DNA from: Rhodococcus sp. RD6.2
GTDB lineage: Bacteria > Actinomycetota > Actinomycetes > Mycobacteriales > Mycobacteriaceae
Length of the DNA stretch: 64,000 bases
Assembly (NCBI RefSeq): GCF_001040705.1
Contig: NZ_CVQP01000005.1
Location: forward strand, 172,675 to 236,674
Reading direction: 5' to 3'
Under the pieces are notes generated by a model that saw nothing but the letters and a program-made list of their open reading frames with translations, did no database searches and was not told the DNA's origin. The position numbers were made by a program, and so were the translations under genes. Below, piece by piece: positions 16,094 to 24,587 of the stretch (positions are counted from its first letter, which is position 1; each line of letters begins with the position of its first letter).

Positions 16094-16834
16094 TTACGAG
16101 CCCAGCGACTCGAGCGCGCTGCGGGCTTCGTCGAGCTGCTTGCTGAGTTCCTCGACGCGCTTCGCGGCGGCCTCGCGGGCGGCCGAGAGCACCGACGCGA
16201 CAGCCTCCTCCGCAGCGGGATCACCGAGTTCGTGGACCGCCCGCTCGACCGAATCCGCGGACACCGGTGCGGCCTTGCCGGGACGCTTCGCGCCGTGGGT
16301 GACGGTGACGGTCCATTCGCCTCCCGCCTCCGCGTGCAGGGTGACGCTGACGCCAACGGGTTCCTTCGTGCGGCGGGGGCGCTTCGGCGCCGGCGCGGTC
16401 GCGGCGTCAGGGGTCGGAGTTGTCACGGCGTCCTTCGGTGAGGTGGGGAGGGGCTTCGGTTGCGGCGACACCGGTTTGGGCGCGGAGGCCGCGGACCGGT
16501 CGAGGGCGGCCTGCGCTGCTGCCGACCGCGGTCGGGCCGGCGGAGCAGCCGGCTTCGGCGCCGGTGCCGGCTTCGCAGCGGGCTGCGAGGGGTTCCGCGT
16601 CATCCGCAATTCGTCTGCCTCGAAAGGCAGTTCGTCATTGACACCCTTGGGTCGGATCAGCACCGTGGTGCCGTCCACCGACACCACTTTCGCGGAACAG
16701 CCCGCGGGCAGCCCGAGGCTCGGTGTGGCGTCGTTGAGGTAGACGGTGGCGCGTTTTCCATCTGCGATGGCGGCGGCGAGGTCAGTGAGATTCTGCTCGG
16801 TGAGGCGGTCACCGAGCCGGGAGCGAGGGGGCAT
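16094..16834 (-). CDS. DUF6319-type protein with Pro/Ala-rich linker
   Basis: 246 residues in three parts: a compact N-terminal domain (about 1-80: LTEQNLTDLAAAIADGKRAT, then a beta-rich segment with VVSVDGTTVLIRPKGVNDEL); a long low-complexity linker rich in Pro, Ala and Lys (about 85-160); and a C-terminal region with a beta hairpin (VSVTLHAEAGGEWTVTVTHG) ending in an alpha-helical, probably coiled-coil tail (AAKRVEELSKQLDEARSAL). I associate it with the uncharacterised DUF6319 family of Nocardiales. The N-terminal domain could bind nucleic acid, but this is speculation. It starts 6 bp after the secreted protease gene and is likely cotranscribed with it. Confidence 0.75.
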   Translation of the reverse strand: MPPRSRLGDRLTEQNLTDLAAAIADGKRATVYLNDATPSLGLPAGCSAKVVSVDGTTVLIRPKGVNDELPFEADELRMTRNPSQPAAKPAPAPKPAAPPARPRSAAAQAALDRSAASAPKPVSPQPKPLPTSPKDAVTTPTPDAATAPAPKRPRRTKEPVGVSVTLHAEAGGEWTVTVTHGAKRPGKAAPVSADSVERAVHELGDPAAEEAVASVLSAAREAAAKRVEELSKQLDEARSALESLGS

Positions 16835-16840
16835 ACGTGA

Positions 16841-17494
16841 TCAGATCGGACGGAAGCCTGCGCCAACGCCGCCGTGCGCGTTGAGATCCGCCAGGATGAT
16901 GTCGATGTCGGTTCCGAGTTCGGGGCCGAGACACGCGACCCCCAAATAGGCATTCACCATGCCGACCAATGTAGTCCCGCGGACGACAGGCGATCCCGAG
17001 TCACCCTGGATCACGCACATCTGGGTCCACGTTTCGTTGGTCTGCAGGAGATCCCCCCACACGACTCCGCACGTGTTGCCGGTCCGCAGCCCCTGCTTGC
17101 AGACCACGTCCGGGAAGTTGGCGGGCGACCCGACCGTGGTGATGGTGACCGGGCCGATGCGGTTGACCGGGACCACCTTCGCGGGGTCGAACTCGATCAC
17201 CGCGTAGTCGAGTTCGCGACTCTTGCCCACCATGTGACCCACGATGCCGACGTCCTGTCTGCGTTCGGGGACGATCTCGTAGCCCGGTTCGCCGCAGTGT
17301 CCTGCCGTCAGACCGACGAGTTTGCCACTGTTGTCGTGACCGATGGCGGTCAACGTGCACAGTGCCTCGTTGCCGAGAATGATGCCGGTGCCTCCTCCCA
17401 TCACGGCAGGTGGAGCGGCCGCGGAGGTTCCCACCCCCAGGTATCCGAACAGTGCCGCGATCACCACGACCACGAATGTCGCCTTCTTGGCCAT
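16841..17494 (-). CDS. Secreted chymotrypsin-like serine protease (S1 family)
   Basis: 217 residues with a Sec signal peptide (MAKKATFVVVVIAALFGYLG, cleavage near SAAA at about 27). The catalytic triad is visible: His in GLTAGHCGEPG, Asp in RELDYAVIEFD and Ser in IQGDSGSPVVRG. Two likely disulfides are suggested by CTLTAIGH/GHC and CGVVWGD/MCVIQGD. At about 190 mature residues it is the short Streptomyces/Rhodococcus-type extracellular peptidase without a long pro-domain. A GGAGGTCGG sequence precedes the ATG. It is followed closely by the DUF6319 gene, which suggests a joint but unknown role at the cell surface or in protein turnover. Confidence 0.9.
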   Translation of the reverse strand: MAKKATFVVVVIAALFGYLGVGTSAAAPPAVMGGGTGIILGNEALCTLTAIGHDNSGKLVGLTAGHCGEPGYEIVPERRQDVGIVGHMVGKSRELDYAVIEFDPAKVVPVNRIGPVTITTVGSPANFPDVVCKQGLRTGNTCGVVWGDLLQTNETWTQMCVIQGDSGSPVVRGTTLVGMVNAYLGVACLGPELGTDIDIILADLNAHGGVGAGFRPI

Positions 17495-17780
17495 CGTCCG
17501 ACCTCCAGGAGGTTCGCCGCGCCGGGCCTTACGCCCGGTCCGTGGGAGACGAGCTCACAGGGCATGCCTCTCGGTTCCCTCGGATGCGCCTGTCGGGGCA
17601 ATCGCCGTCCGGCGTGGAGAGCCGATACGGGGTGTGTATCGGTGCCGACGGCGGCGCAGCGGGGCGGCGATGGGCGCCAGGTGCACCGACGGGTGGCCGG
17701 GAGGTATCTCATCAGTATCCGCGCATGCGCAACCCCGTGCAGTCGTTTGCTGCGATTCGCCGAACCTCGGTGGTGCGGTG

Positions 17781-18446
17781 TCACTCCTCCGCGGCGGCCA
17801 CGTCGCGACCCACTGCCCGGCCTCGCGCGGCGAGGAAGTCGTCGACGATCTGTTCCCGCACGCGGGCGTCGAGGGGAGGCAGGGTCGCCAGCCGCACGAA
17901 CACGAGCGGTCCGATCAGCTGCGCGAGGGCCACGTCGTGGTCGAACTCGCCGAGTTGTTCGCGGCATTCCGCGCTCGTGAAGACGCGGTCGAACGGCTCC
18001 CGGTACCGGGTGACGATGCGCTGCCGCAGAGAGTGCAGTTCGCTTCGGTCCGCGTTGGCGGCGCGAACGGACACGGGACCGCCGATTCCGGGCCCCATCC
18101 CGAGCCAGCACATCGCCGTCAACTGTGCGGGGGCCTCGTCGATGAGCCTGTCCTGTTCTTCGACGAGTGCGATCAGCTGGTCGCGCAGCGTCGCACCCTC
18201 AGGCACCGACGACGCCGGCGGCACCAGGCGCGCGAAGGCGGCGGCGAGCAGTTCGGTACCGCTGTCGAAATGCCGGTACAGCGTCGCGCGTGCGACGTGG
18301 GCGGCCTCGGTGACGGCGTCGATCGTCACGGCGTCGATCCCGCCGCGGGCGAGGAGGTTCGTCGCCGCGTCGAGCAGTCGCGCCCGCGACCGCGCCTTGC
18401 GCGGGTCGACGCGTCCCGAAACGTCCGCGTCCACGGCACCTCCCAT
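17781..18446 (-). CDS. TetR-family transcriptional regulator
   Basis: 221 residues. The N-terminal helix-turn-helix is typical (RARLLDAATNLLARGGIDAV, then VTEAAHVARATLYRHFDSGT). The C-terminal ligand domain is helical and diverges as usual. It is transcribed divergently from a DHA2 MFS exporter 82 bp away, the classic arrangement of a drug-responsive repressor controlling its pump. A small inverted repeat in the intergenic region is a candidate operator. The 286 bp between this gene and the protease gene contain nothing I can identify. Confidence 0.9.
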   Translation of the reverse strand: MGGAVDADVSGRVDPRKARSRARLLDAATNLLARGGIDAVTIDAVTEAAHVARATLYRHFDSGTELLAAAFARLVPPASSVPEGATLRDQLIALVEEQDRLIDEAPAQLTAMCWLGMGPGIGGPVSVRAANADRSELHSLRQRIVTRYREPFDRVFTSAECREQLGEFDHDVALAQLIGPLVFVRLATLPPLDARVREQIVDDFLAARGRAVGRDVAAAEE

Positions 18447-18465
18447 CGCTCACGAAACCTGTGGG

Positions 18466-18487
18466 TTGTGGAACCCCGACACCACAA
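18466..18487. promoter_or_regulatory. Candidate TetR operator between the TetR and MFS genes
   Basis: An inverted repeat TTGTGG/CCACAA with a 10-bp spacer lies in the 82-bp divergent promoter region. The arms are short, so this is a suggestion based mainly on position. Confidence 0.4.
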
Positions 18488-18528
18488 ACGATACTGACAG
18501 TCTCATTTTGCCTCGGGGAAGGCCGCGC

Positions 18529-20064
18529 ATGAATGCACGAACCGGATTGACCGCCCGGGAGATCTGGACGCTTTTCGTGGTGTGCTCGGGCGTGGCCTTG
18601 GTCATCGCCGCGATGGCTGCCCTGAATTCGGCCCTGCCCGCCATCGCCCTCGATACCGGTGCCACCCAGGGCGAACTGACCTGGATCATCGACAGCTACA
18701 CCCTCACCCTGGCTGCGCTCCTGCTGCCCGCAGGTGCGCTGGGCGACCGGTACGGCCGGCGCGGGGTGCTGCTCATCGGACTGGCGATCGTCGGCATCGC
18801 CTCCCTCGGACCGATCTGGCTCGACTCGCCCACCTGGATCATCGCGTTCCGCGCATTCGCGGGAGTCGGCGCCGCCTTCATGATGCCCGCGACGTTGTCG
18901 CTGCTGGTGGCCACATTCCCGCCCGAACATCGTGCTCGCGGTGTCGCGATCTGGGCGGGCGTCGCCGCGATCGGCGGCATCGCGGGCATGGTCATCTCCG
19001 GCCTGATGCTCGAGCACTGGTCGTGGCAGTCGATCTTCGTCGGGTTCGCCGTCGGCGCGATCGGACTGTTCGTGGTCACCTGGACCATCCCACCGTCACG
19101 CGCCGAGCATCCCCCACGCATGGACGTGCCCGGCTCGTTGCTGTCGGTCGGTGCGGTCGGCGGATTCGTCCTCGGCATGCTCGAGGGTCCGCTCCGCGGC
19201 TGGTCGGACCCGCTGCCGGTCACGGCTCTCGTGACGGCCGTCGTCTGCGGAACGGCGTTCGTCGTGGTCGAGTTGCGGCGCACGGAGCCCCTGCTCGACG
19301 TGCGACTGTTCGGCAATCGCGGGTTCAGCGCCGGGTCACTGTCCATGACTCTGCAGTTCCTCGCATCGTTCGCGATGTTCTTCCTCGTCGTGCAGTACAT
19401 GCAGTTGGTGCGAGGCTTCAGCCCGCTGATGTCCGGGATCGCGCTCGCTCCGATGGTGATACCGGTGATGGGAATGTCCGCGGTCGTCCCGTGGCTGCTC
19501 CCGCGCGTCGGACTGCGCTGGCTCAGCGTCGTCGGCTTGAGCCTGACGGGAGTCGGGATGTTCGCGTTCGCGACCATCGACGCCGACAGCGGGTACTGGA
19601 CCACGGTGTGGTGCCTGATGATCTACGCGTTCGGCCTCGGACTGTGCACAGCACCCGCCACGCACGCGATCGTCGAGAACACCCCCGAGGACAAGCAGGG
19701 CGTCGCGTCCGCCGTCAACGACACCACCCGTGAGGTCGGCGCCGCCATCGGCATCGCGCTGGCGGGCAGCCTGCTGGCGTCCACCTACAGCCGCGAGATC
19801 GCGCCCGCTGTCGACGCGGTCCCCGAAGCGGCGAAGGAACCGGTCGGGTCGTCTCTCGCGGCCGCGCTCGAAGTGGCGAAGATGGCCGGTCCTCAGGGGG
19901 AGCAGCTCGCCGACTTCGCGCGATCGGCGTTCATGGCCGGGATGTCGAACGCCGCCTATGTGCTGGGTGGGATCCTGCTCGTCGCCGCCGTCGCGGTCGG
20001 CATCTGTGCGCCGGCTCGCCGCGCCGCCACGCCCGTTCCCGAGGAACCCGCCCTCGTCGACTGA
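18529..20064 (+). CDS. MFS transporter, DHA2 drug exporter family
   Basis: 511 residues with the DHA2 hallmarks: NSALPAIALDTGATQGELTW with YTLTLAALLLPAGALGDRYG (motif A), then FRAFAGVGAAFMMPATLSLL, then a C-terminal half with EVGAAIGIALAGSLLAS. Predicted proton-driven export of hydrophobic compounds. The ATG at 18529 fits the start of homology; a much longer upstream frame merely reads antisense to the TetR and protease genes. Control by the divergent TetR is likely. It ends 33 bp before the convergent PAP2 gene, with a small hairpin (TCCGGC/GCCGGA, 20067-20086) between them. Confidence 0.92.
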   Translation: MNARTGLTAREIWTLFVVCSGVALVIAAMAALNSALPAIALDTGATQGELTWIIDSYTLTLAALLLPAGALGDRYGRRGVLLIGLAIVGIASLGPIWLDSPTWIIAFRAFAGVGAAFMMPATLSLLVATFPPEHRARGVAIWAGVAAIGGIAGMVISGLMLEHWSWQSIFVGFAVGAIGLFVVTWTIPPSRAEHPPRMDVPGSLLSVGAVGGFVLGMLEGPLRGWSDPLPVTALVTAVVCGTAFVVVELRRTEPLLDVRLFGNRGFSAGSLSMTLQFLASFAMFFLVVQYMQLVRGFSPLMSGIALAPMVIPVMGMSAVVPWLLPRVGLRWLSVVGLSLTGVGMFAFATIDADSGYWTTVWCLMIYAFGLGLCTAPATHAIVENTPEDKQGVASAVNDTTREVGAAIGIALAGSLLASTYSREIAPAVDAVPEAAKEPVGSSLAAALEVAKMAGPQGEQLADFARSAFMAGMSNAAYVLGGILLVAAVAVGICAPARRAATPVPEEPALVD

Positions 20065-20096
20065 ACTCCGGCAGGCTCGCGCCGGAACGACATTCC

Positions 20097-20807
20097 CTAG
20101 TAGTGCGCGGGCTCGCGTCGCGGAGTGCCGAGGCCGACGCGGCGTACCACGATCGTCGCGACCGGTGTCAGGGCCACTGCGAAGGCGAGTGCGATGCACG
20201 AGCCGAACACCAACCCCGCGGCGACGTCGTGCGGGTAGTGCACCCCGCTCACGACCCGGGAGAAGCCGACGATCACCGCGGTGACGCCGGCGAGCACGGA
20301 CATCCACGTCCGACGCGCCGCATAGCCGGCGAGGACCACCGCAGTGGCGAGGGCCGCAGAGATTCCCGAATGGTTACTGGGGAACGACCAGTCACCGAGC
20401 GGTGGGCACTCCGAGAGTGCGTGCACTCCCGGGAGGGCGGTGCAGGGCCGTTCCTCGGTGACGACCGACTTCACGGCGAGAGTCGCCAGGGCCGATCCGG
20501 CCGCGCCTGCGCCCGCGGCCAAGCCGACTGCGAGGGTGCGGGTGTCACCGCGACCCCACCACAACGACACCGCGAGCATCAGCGCGAGGGCGACCAGCCC
20601 CGCTTCCGCGACGAGATCGCTGACGGTCCCCGCGCCTGCAGGCCAGGACGCGGTGACGGCGTCAACGTCCCGATAGAGGGAGCTCGACCAGCCGATGACG
20701 GGGTTGCTCGCCATGTCGGCCGGACCGAACACGGCGAGGATGCCTGCGGCGACGATCAGGGCGGCCAGCCCGAGGGGCCAGTGCCGGGGTAGGAGGCGGG
20801 TACGCAC
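20097..20807 (-). CDS. PAP2-family membrane phosphatase
   Basis: 236 residues with about six transmembrane helices. The three parts of the PAP2 active site are present: KSVVTEERP (the K-x6-RP motif), PSNHSG (motif 2, Asn replacing the more common Gly) and SRVVSGVHYPHDVAAG (motif 3 with the nucleophilic His). Such enzymes dephosphorylate lipid phosphates such as undecaprenyl diphosphate or phosphatidate at the membrane's outer face. The start is GTG at 20807. It stands alone, convergent with the exporter and divergent from vsr. The substrate cannot be told from sequence. Confidence 0.88.
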   Translation of the reverse strand: MRTRLLPRHWPLGLAALIVAAGILAVFGPADMASNPVIGWSSSLYRDVDAVTASWPAGAGTVSDLVAEAGLVALALMLAVSLWWGRGDTRTLAVGLAAGAGAAGSALATLAVKSVVTEERPCTALPGVHALSECPPLGDWSFPSNHSGISAALATAVVLAGYAARRTWMSVLAGVTAVIVGFSRVVSGVHYPHDVAAGLVFGSCIALAFAVALTPVATIVVRRVGLGTPRREPAHY

Positions 20808-20925
20808 GGGCGGAATGTACGGGGCGAAGCTGGCAGGAGACTGAGAGGGCCGGTCGGCGCAACCCCGAACCGGTGAACACCGGCGAAACAGCTGGGCATC
20901 TCGTGGTCACCCCGATCGGCGGACA

Positions 20926-21363
20926 ATGGCATCCATGACGGCCCGGCCACTTCCGGATTCGGCGACGACCCGCGCCCGGATGAGTGCGCAGCGTCGCCGC
21001 GACACCGCGCCGGAGTTGGCATTGCGTCGGGAACTGCATCGCCGCGGTCGCCGGTACCGGGTCGACCGGGCACCCCTTCCCGGAATGCGCCGACGCGCAG
21101 ATCTCGTGTTCCCGCGGGCCCGCGTCGCGGTGTTCGTCGACGGCTGCTTCTGGCATCGGTGCCCGCGGCACGCCACGTCGCCGAAGAACAACGCCGCGTG
21201 GTGGGCGACGAAACTGGACGGGAACGTCGCCCGCGACCGCGACACCGACGAGCGGCTCGCCGCAGCGGGCTGGACCGTGGTGCGTATCTGGGAGCACGAG
21301 GATCCGGTGACGGCCGCCGACGCGGTGGAGGTCGCGCTTCACCCCGCACGGACCGACCGGTGA
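20926..21363 (+). CDS. vsr: Very-short-patch repair endonuclease (Vsr family)
   Basis: 145 residues. It has the Vsr fold: SAQRRRDTAPELALRRELHR, then the active-site Asp in RRADLVFPRARVAVFVDGCF, then the zinc/His cluster WHRCPRH, the ATSPKNNAAWW loop and the C-terminal strand VVRIWEHE. Vsr nicks DNA 5' to the T of a T:G mismatch produced by deamination of 5-methylcytosine. No cytosine methyltransferase is adjacent, so this is an orphan Vsr as often seen in actinobacteria. The start could be ATG 20926 or 20935. It is followed by phoD and the mismatch glycosylase gene mug. Confidence 0.88.
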   Translation: MASMTARPLPDSATTRARMSAQRRRDTAPELALRRELHRRGRRYRVDRAPLPGMRRRADLVFPRARVAVFVDGCFWHRCPRHATSPKNNAAWWATKLDGNVARDRDTDERLAAAGWTVVRIWEHEDPVTAADAVEVALHPARTDR

Positions 21364-21391
21364 ACATCGGGAAAACTCGGAGCGAATGCAA

Positions 21392-21418
21392 AGTTACGTC
21401 TAGTGTAAATGTGTAACT
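21392..21418 (+). promoter_or_regulatory. Inverted repeat in the phoD promoter region
   Basis: AGTTAC and GTAACT form 6-bp arms 15 bp apart within a locally AT-rich stretch (TCTAGTGTAAATGTG), 25 bp upstream of the phoD start. It could be a regulator site, possibly for phosphate control, or part of the promoter. I cannot match it to a known Pho box. Confidence 0.4.
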
Positions 21419-21442
21419 GTCCCCTCCCCTCCGAGGTGTCCT

Positions 21443-23104
21443 GTGCCCTTCCCGTCCACCAACGTCTCTCGCCGAGCATTCCTGGTCGGCGCCACCGCTC
21501 TCGGTGGGGCAGCGCTGTTCCCCTCAGGCGCGAACGCCGCACCCCTTCTGCGTCAGGCACCCGACGCCGGACCGGGACTGATCCGGAACCCCGAGTTCGG
21601 CAACGGCGTCATGGCGGGTGTTCCCCGCACGGACGGCGCCACGTTGTGGACTCGGGTCGGGGCCGGTAGCGCGGCAGGCAGCAGCGTCTCCACCGGCAGC
21701 GCAGGGAGCAGCGCCACCGGAGGCGAACTGGCGCTGATCGTCTCGACGCGAGAGGACCTGTCCAGTCCCGTCATCGCTGAACGCGTTCAGGTGTCGGGCG
21801 ACGCCGACGGCACGGCGCACTTCGACGCAACCGGATTGGCGCCCGGCGAGGCGTACTACTACCAGTTCCGCGGTGACGGCGGCGAGTCCCCGGTCGGACG
21901 GTTCCGGACGCTGCGGCCCGCCGACTCCAACGAACCGGTCCGCATTGGCTGGTTCACCTGCCAGGGCTTCGAGGAGGGCTACTACGCGGCGCACCGGCAC
22001 CTCGCCGCGGAAGACCTCGACTTCGTCGTCTGTCTCGGCGACTACGTGTACGAGTTCACCAAGCCCGGCGTCCGTGGAGTGGAGAGCAACGCCTTCCCGC
22101 AGACCCTCGACGCCATGCGCGACAAGTACCGCAGATACCGCACCGACGCCGACCTGCGGGCGATGCACAGCAGTCACGCGTTCGTGCCGCTCTGGGACGA
22201 CCACGAGTTCCGCAACAACTACAGCAAGGACGGCTGGACGTTCCCCGTCATCTCGCCGATCGAGGGCGCGATCGGCTTCCAGCAGAAGAAGCAGCAGGCG
22301 TGGCAGTCGTGGTTCGAGCACATGCCCGTCCCCCGATTCGCCGGCGACCCGACGCGCACCTACCGGTCGCTGCGCGTGGGCCGCACCGTCGAACTGTTCG
22401 CGCCCGACACCCGCCAGTACCGCGACAAGCAGGGGTGCGGCGACTCCCTCGACCACATCGTCTGCGCGGACGCCGACGTCGCGGGCCGGACGATGCTGGG
22501 TGCGCAGCAGAAGCAGTGGTTCCTCAACGGACTCACCACCTCGGATGCCCGGTGGAAGGTCGTCGCGAACCCGAACATGATGATGGGCATGGTCGTCGAG
22601 GACCAGGGCACCCGCGCCTACATGGACACCTGGGACGGCTACGGGGCCGAACGCAACGAAATTCTCTCCACTGCAGCGCAATCCGTCGAGAATCTTCTTC
22701 TTGTCACCGGCGACGACCACGACGGCTGGGCGGGCGAACTGTGGGACACCGGGTTCGCTCCCGGAACTCCGAGCGGCGCCCAGGTGAACGCGCCAGGGAC
22801 CCGGCGCGCGGGCGTCGAGTTCGTCGTTCCGTCGGTGACGTCCTCCAACACCGGCGACGGCGGCTACACCAGCAGCGGCGTCGACACGAGCGGGGCCCGG
22901 GCCGAGGAAGCAAGCCGTCTCGCGAAGAACCCGCATCTCAAGCACGCCGACATGGTCGCGCACGGTTACGGGATCCTCGAGGTCGACGCGAGCGAGGCAC
23001 GGTTCGCGTTCCGGGCCGTCGACAAGCTCAACCCGAACTCGGGCGTCGAGACGTCCAAGACGATGCGCGTCGAGTCGGGGACGTCTGTGCTCGACAACGC
23101 CTGA
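21443..23104 (+). CDS. phoD: PhoD-family alkaline phosphatase, Tat-secreted
   Basis: 553 residues. A twin-arginine signal is at the N-terminus (NVSRRAFLVGATALGGAAL, cleavage after NA near residue 33). An N-terminal PhoD domain follows (GVPRTDGATLWTRV to about 150), then the metallophosphatase domain with VCLGDYVYEF, the HAFVPLWDDHEFRNNYS metal-ligand region, and the late ligands GDDHDGWAGELWD and SVTSSNTGDGG. PhoD enzymes use Fe/Ca to release phosphate from mono- and diesters outside the cell. The start is GTG with GAGGTG upstream. A possible regulatory inverted repeat lies upstream. The flanking DNA-repair genes are probably unrelated in function. Confidence 0.92.
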   Translation: MPFPSTNVSRRAFLVGATALGGAALFPSGANAAPLLRQAPDAGPGLIRNPEFGNGVMAGVPRTDGATLWTRVGAGSAAGSSVSTGSAGSSATGGELALIVSTREDLSSPVIAERVQVSGDADGTAHFDATGLAPGEAYYYQFRGDGGESPVGRFRTLRPADSNEPVRIGWFTCQGFEEGYYAAHRHLAAEDLDFVVCLGDYVYEFTKPGVRGVESNAFPQTLDAMRDKYRRYRTDADLRAMHSSHAFVPLWDDHEFRNNYSKDGWTFPVISPIEGAIGFQQKKQQAWQSWFEHMPVPRFAGDPTRTYRSLRVGRTVELFAPDTRQYRDKQGCGDSLDHIVCADADVAGRTMLGAQQKQWFLNGLTTSDARWKVVANPNMMMGMVVEDQGTRAYMDTWDGYGAERNEILSTAAQSVENLLLVTGDDHDGWAGELWDTGFAPGTPSGAQVNAPGTRRAGVEFVVPSVTSSNTGDGGYTSSGVDTSGARAEEASRLAKNPHLKHADMVAHGYGILEVDASEARFAFRAVDKLNPNSGVETSKTMRVESGTSVLDNA

Positions 23105-23124
23105 GCGGATGATGTACTGGCGCG

Positions 23125-23688
23125 ATGGGTTTCACACGCGCCGAGTTGGAGTCGTTCCGCGACGCCGCGGTCCCGGACCTGATCGGGCCGGGATGCCGAC
23201 TGCTGTTCGTCGGCATCAACCCCGGTCTGTGGACCGCGGCGACGGGAGCGCACTTCGCCCGTCCCGGTAACCGGTTCTATCCCGCACTGCACCGCGCGGG
23301 CATCGTGCCGCACCGCATCGACCCGAGCGCCGGGATGTCCGACGCCGACCGGGACCTGTTGCTCAGCCGCGGGATCGGGATCACCAACCTCGCGCCACGC
23401 GCCACCGCCCGGGCCGACGAACTGACGGCGTCCGAGCTACGCGACGGCCCCGAGCGACTGCGTCGGGTCGTGCGCTCGACGCGTCCCGCCGTCGTCGCGG
23501 TCGCGGGGGTGACGGCGTATCGCACGGCCTTCGGCGACCGGCGCGCGTCGACGGGGAGGCAGCCCCTGGACTTCGAGGGCGCGGCGCTGTGGGTGGTGCC
23601 GAACCCCAGTGGCCTCAACGCACACGAGACCGTCGACACCCTCGCCGAGTGGTACCGCCTCGCCGCCGTCGACGCAGGGGTGCTGTAG
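23125..23688 (+). CDS. mug: G:T/U mismatch-specific DNA glycosylase
   Basis: 187 residues of the uracil-DNA glycosylase superfamily, Mug/TDG branch. Motif 1 is LLFVGINPGLWTAATGAHFA (GINPG with the active-site Asn), and motif 2 is VVPNPSGLNAH. It removes U, or less efficiently T, opposite G, and ethenocytosine. It starts 20 bp after phoD and lies 1.8 kb from vsr, so two enzymes against the same lesion (deaminated cytosine) flank phoD. A bidirectional palindromic terminator separates it from the convergent SDR operon. Confidence 0.92.
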   Translation: MGFTRAELESFRDAAVPDLIGPGCRLLFVGINPGLWTAATGAHFARPGNRFYPALHRAGIVPHRIDPSAGMSDADRDLLLSRGIGITNLAPRATARADELTASELRDGPERLRRVVRSTRPAVVAVAGVTAYRTAFGDRRASTGRQPLDFEGAALWVVPNPSGLNAHETVDTLAEWYRLAAVDAGVL

Positions 23689-23778
23689 CGGGCCGCCACC
23701 CGCCCAGCGAAATCCCCTGCGCACACCGATTCTGCGGCGTGCACACGGGAATTGCGCGCACAACACCCCTGCGCGTGC

Positions 23779-23806
23779 TCCACAACCTGTGCACACAGGT
23801 TGTGGA
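23779..23806. terminator. 28-bp near-perfect palindrome between convergent mug and SDR genes
   Basis: 13-bp perfect arms (TCCACAACCTGTG and complement) are separated by only two bases. They lie 7 bp from the stop of the minus-strand SDR gene and 90 bp after mug, and can terminate both transcripts. Confidence 0.75.
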
Positions 23807-23812
23807 CAGGGC

Positions 23813-24574
23813 CTAACCCCAGCGGGACTGGCCACCGTCGAGGGGAACGGTGGCACCGGTGAGGTACCGGGAATCCTCGGAACACAGGAACACCACGGCG
23901 CGACCGATGTCGGATTCCGGGTCGCCGACGCGGCCGAGGGGAATGCCCGCGACGAAGGCCTCCGCCTCCTCGGGGTTCTTGTCCATCCACCACTGCAGCG
24001 CAGGCGTCATCGCATGTGGGGCAACGTTGTTGACGCGGATGCCGTCGCGTCCCCATTCCGCCGCGGCCGCGCGGGTGAGGACGCGCGTGCCCTCCTTGAT
24101 GGACCCGTAGACGCCGTAGTTGCTGGCGTCCCACCGCACAGACGCCGACGTGACCAGGTTGACGACCGACCCGCCGCCGCGCGCGACCATGTGCGGGTGG
24201 CATGCCCGCATGAACCGCAGCGTCGCAAGCGGTCCGGACGCGAACGCGCGCTCGAAGTGCTCGTCCACCACGTCGAGCAGTGGGCCGGGCTTGGAGTCGT
24301 TGGCGTTGTTGACCATGATGTCTACGCCACCGAACTGCTCGACGGTGGTTGCGACGGCCGCCGCGATGTCCTCGGCGACCGAGACATCACACCGCACCGG
24401 GATGGCGCGTCCGCCGAACTCCTCGATCTCCGCGACCGTCTTGTGCAGTTTCGACTCGGTTCGGCCCGCGACTGCGATCGCGGCCCCCTCTTTCGCCAGT
24501 GCCAGCGAGATGCCGCGACCGATGCCCTGGCCGGCGCCGGTGACGATCGCGACCTTTCCGTCGAGGATGCCCAT
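23813..24574 (-). CDS. Short-chain dehydrogenase/reductase
   Basis: 253 residues, classical SDR length. The cofactor motif is AIVTGAGQGIGRGISLALA (TGxxxGIG). NNAND is the variant of the NNAG motif, VNLVTSASVRWDASNYGVYG carries the catalytic Ser, and the Tyr-x3-Lys follows as YGSIK. The Arg in AVAGRTESKL suggests NADP(H) preference. It is the last gene of the igr-like operon, 13 bp behind another SDR, and presumably oxidises a hydroxyacyl-CoA or ring hydroxyl in that pathway. The ATG at 24574 was chosen over a longer open frame without conserved sequence. Confidence 0.88.
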   Translation of the reverse strand: MGILDGKVAIVTGAGQGIGRGISLALAKEGAAIAVAGRTESKLHKTVAEIEEFGGRAIPVRCDVSVAEDIAAAVATTVEQFGGVDIMVNNANDSKPGPLLDVVDEHFERAFASGPLATLRFMRACHPHMVARGGGSVVNLVTSASVRWDASNYGVYGSIKEGTRVLTRAAAAEWGRDGIRVNNVAPHAMTPALQWWMDKNPEEAEAFVAGIPLGRVGDPESDIGRAVVFLCSEDSRYLTGATVPLDGGQSRWG

Positions 24575-24587
24575 GTTCGTGCTCCGA

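Noticed and set aside
17410-18528. Long upstream extension of the second MFS exporter
   Set aside because: It is antisense to the TetR and protease genes and shows no transporter features before 18529.
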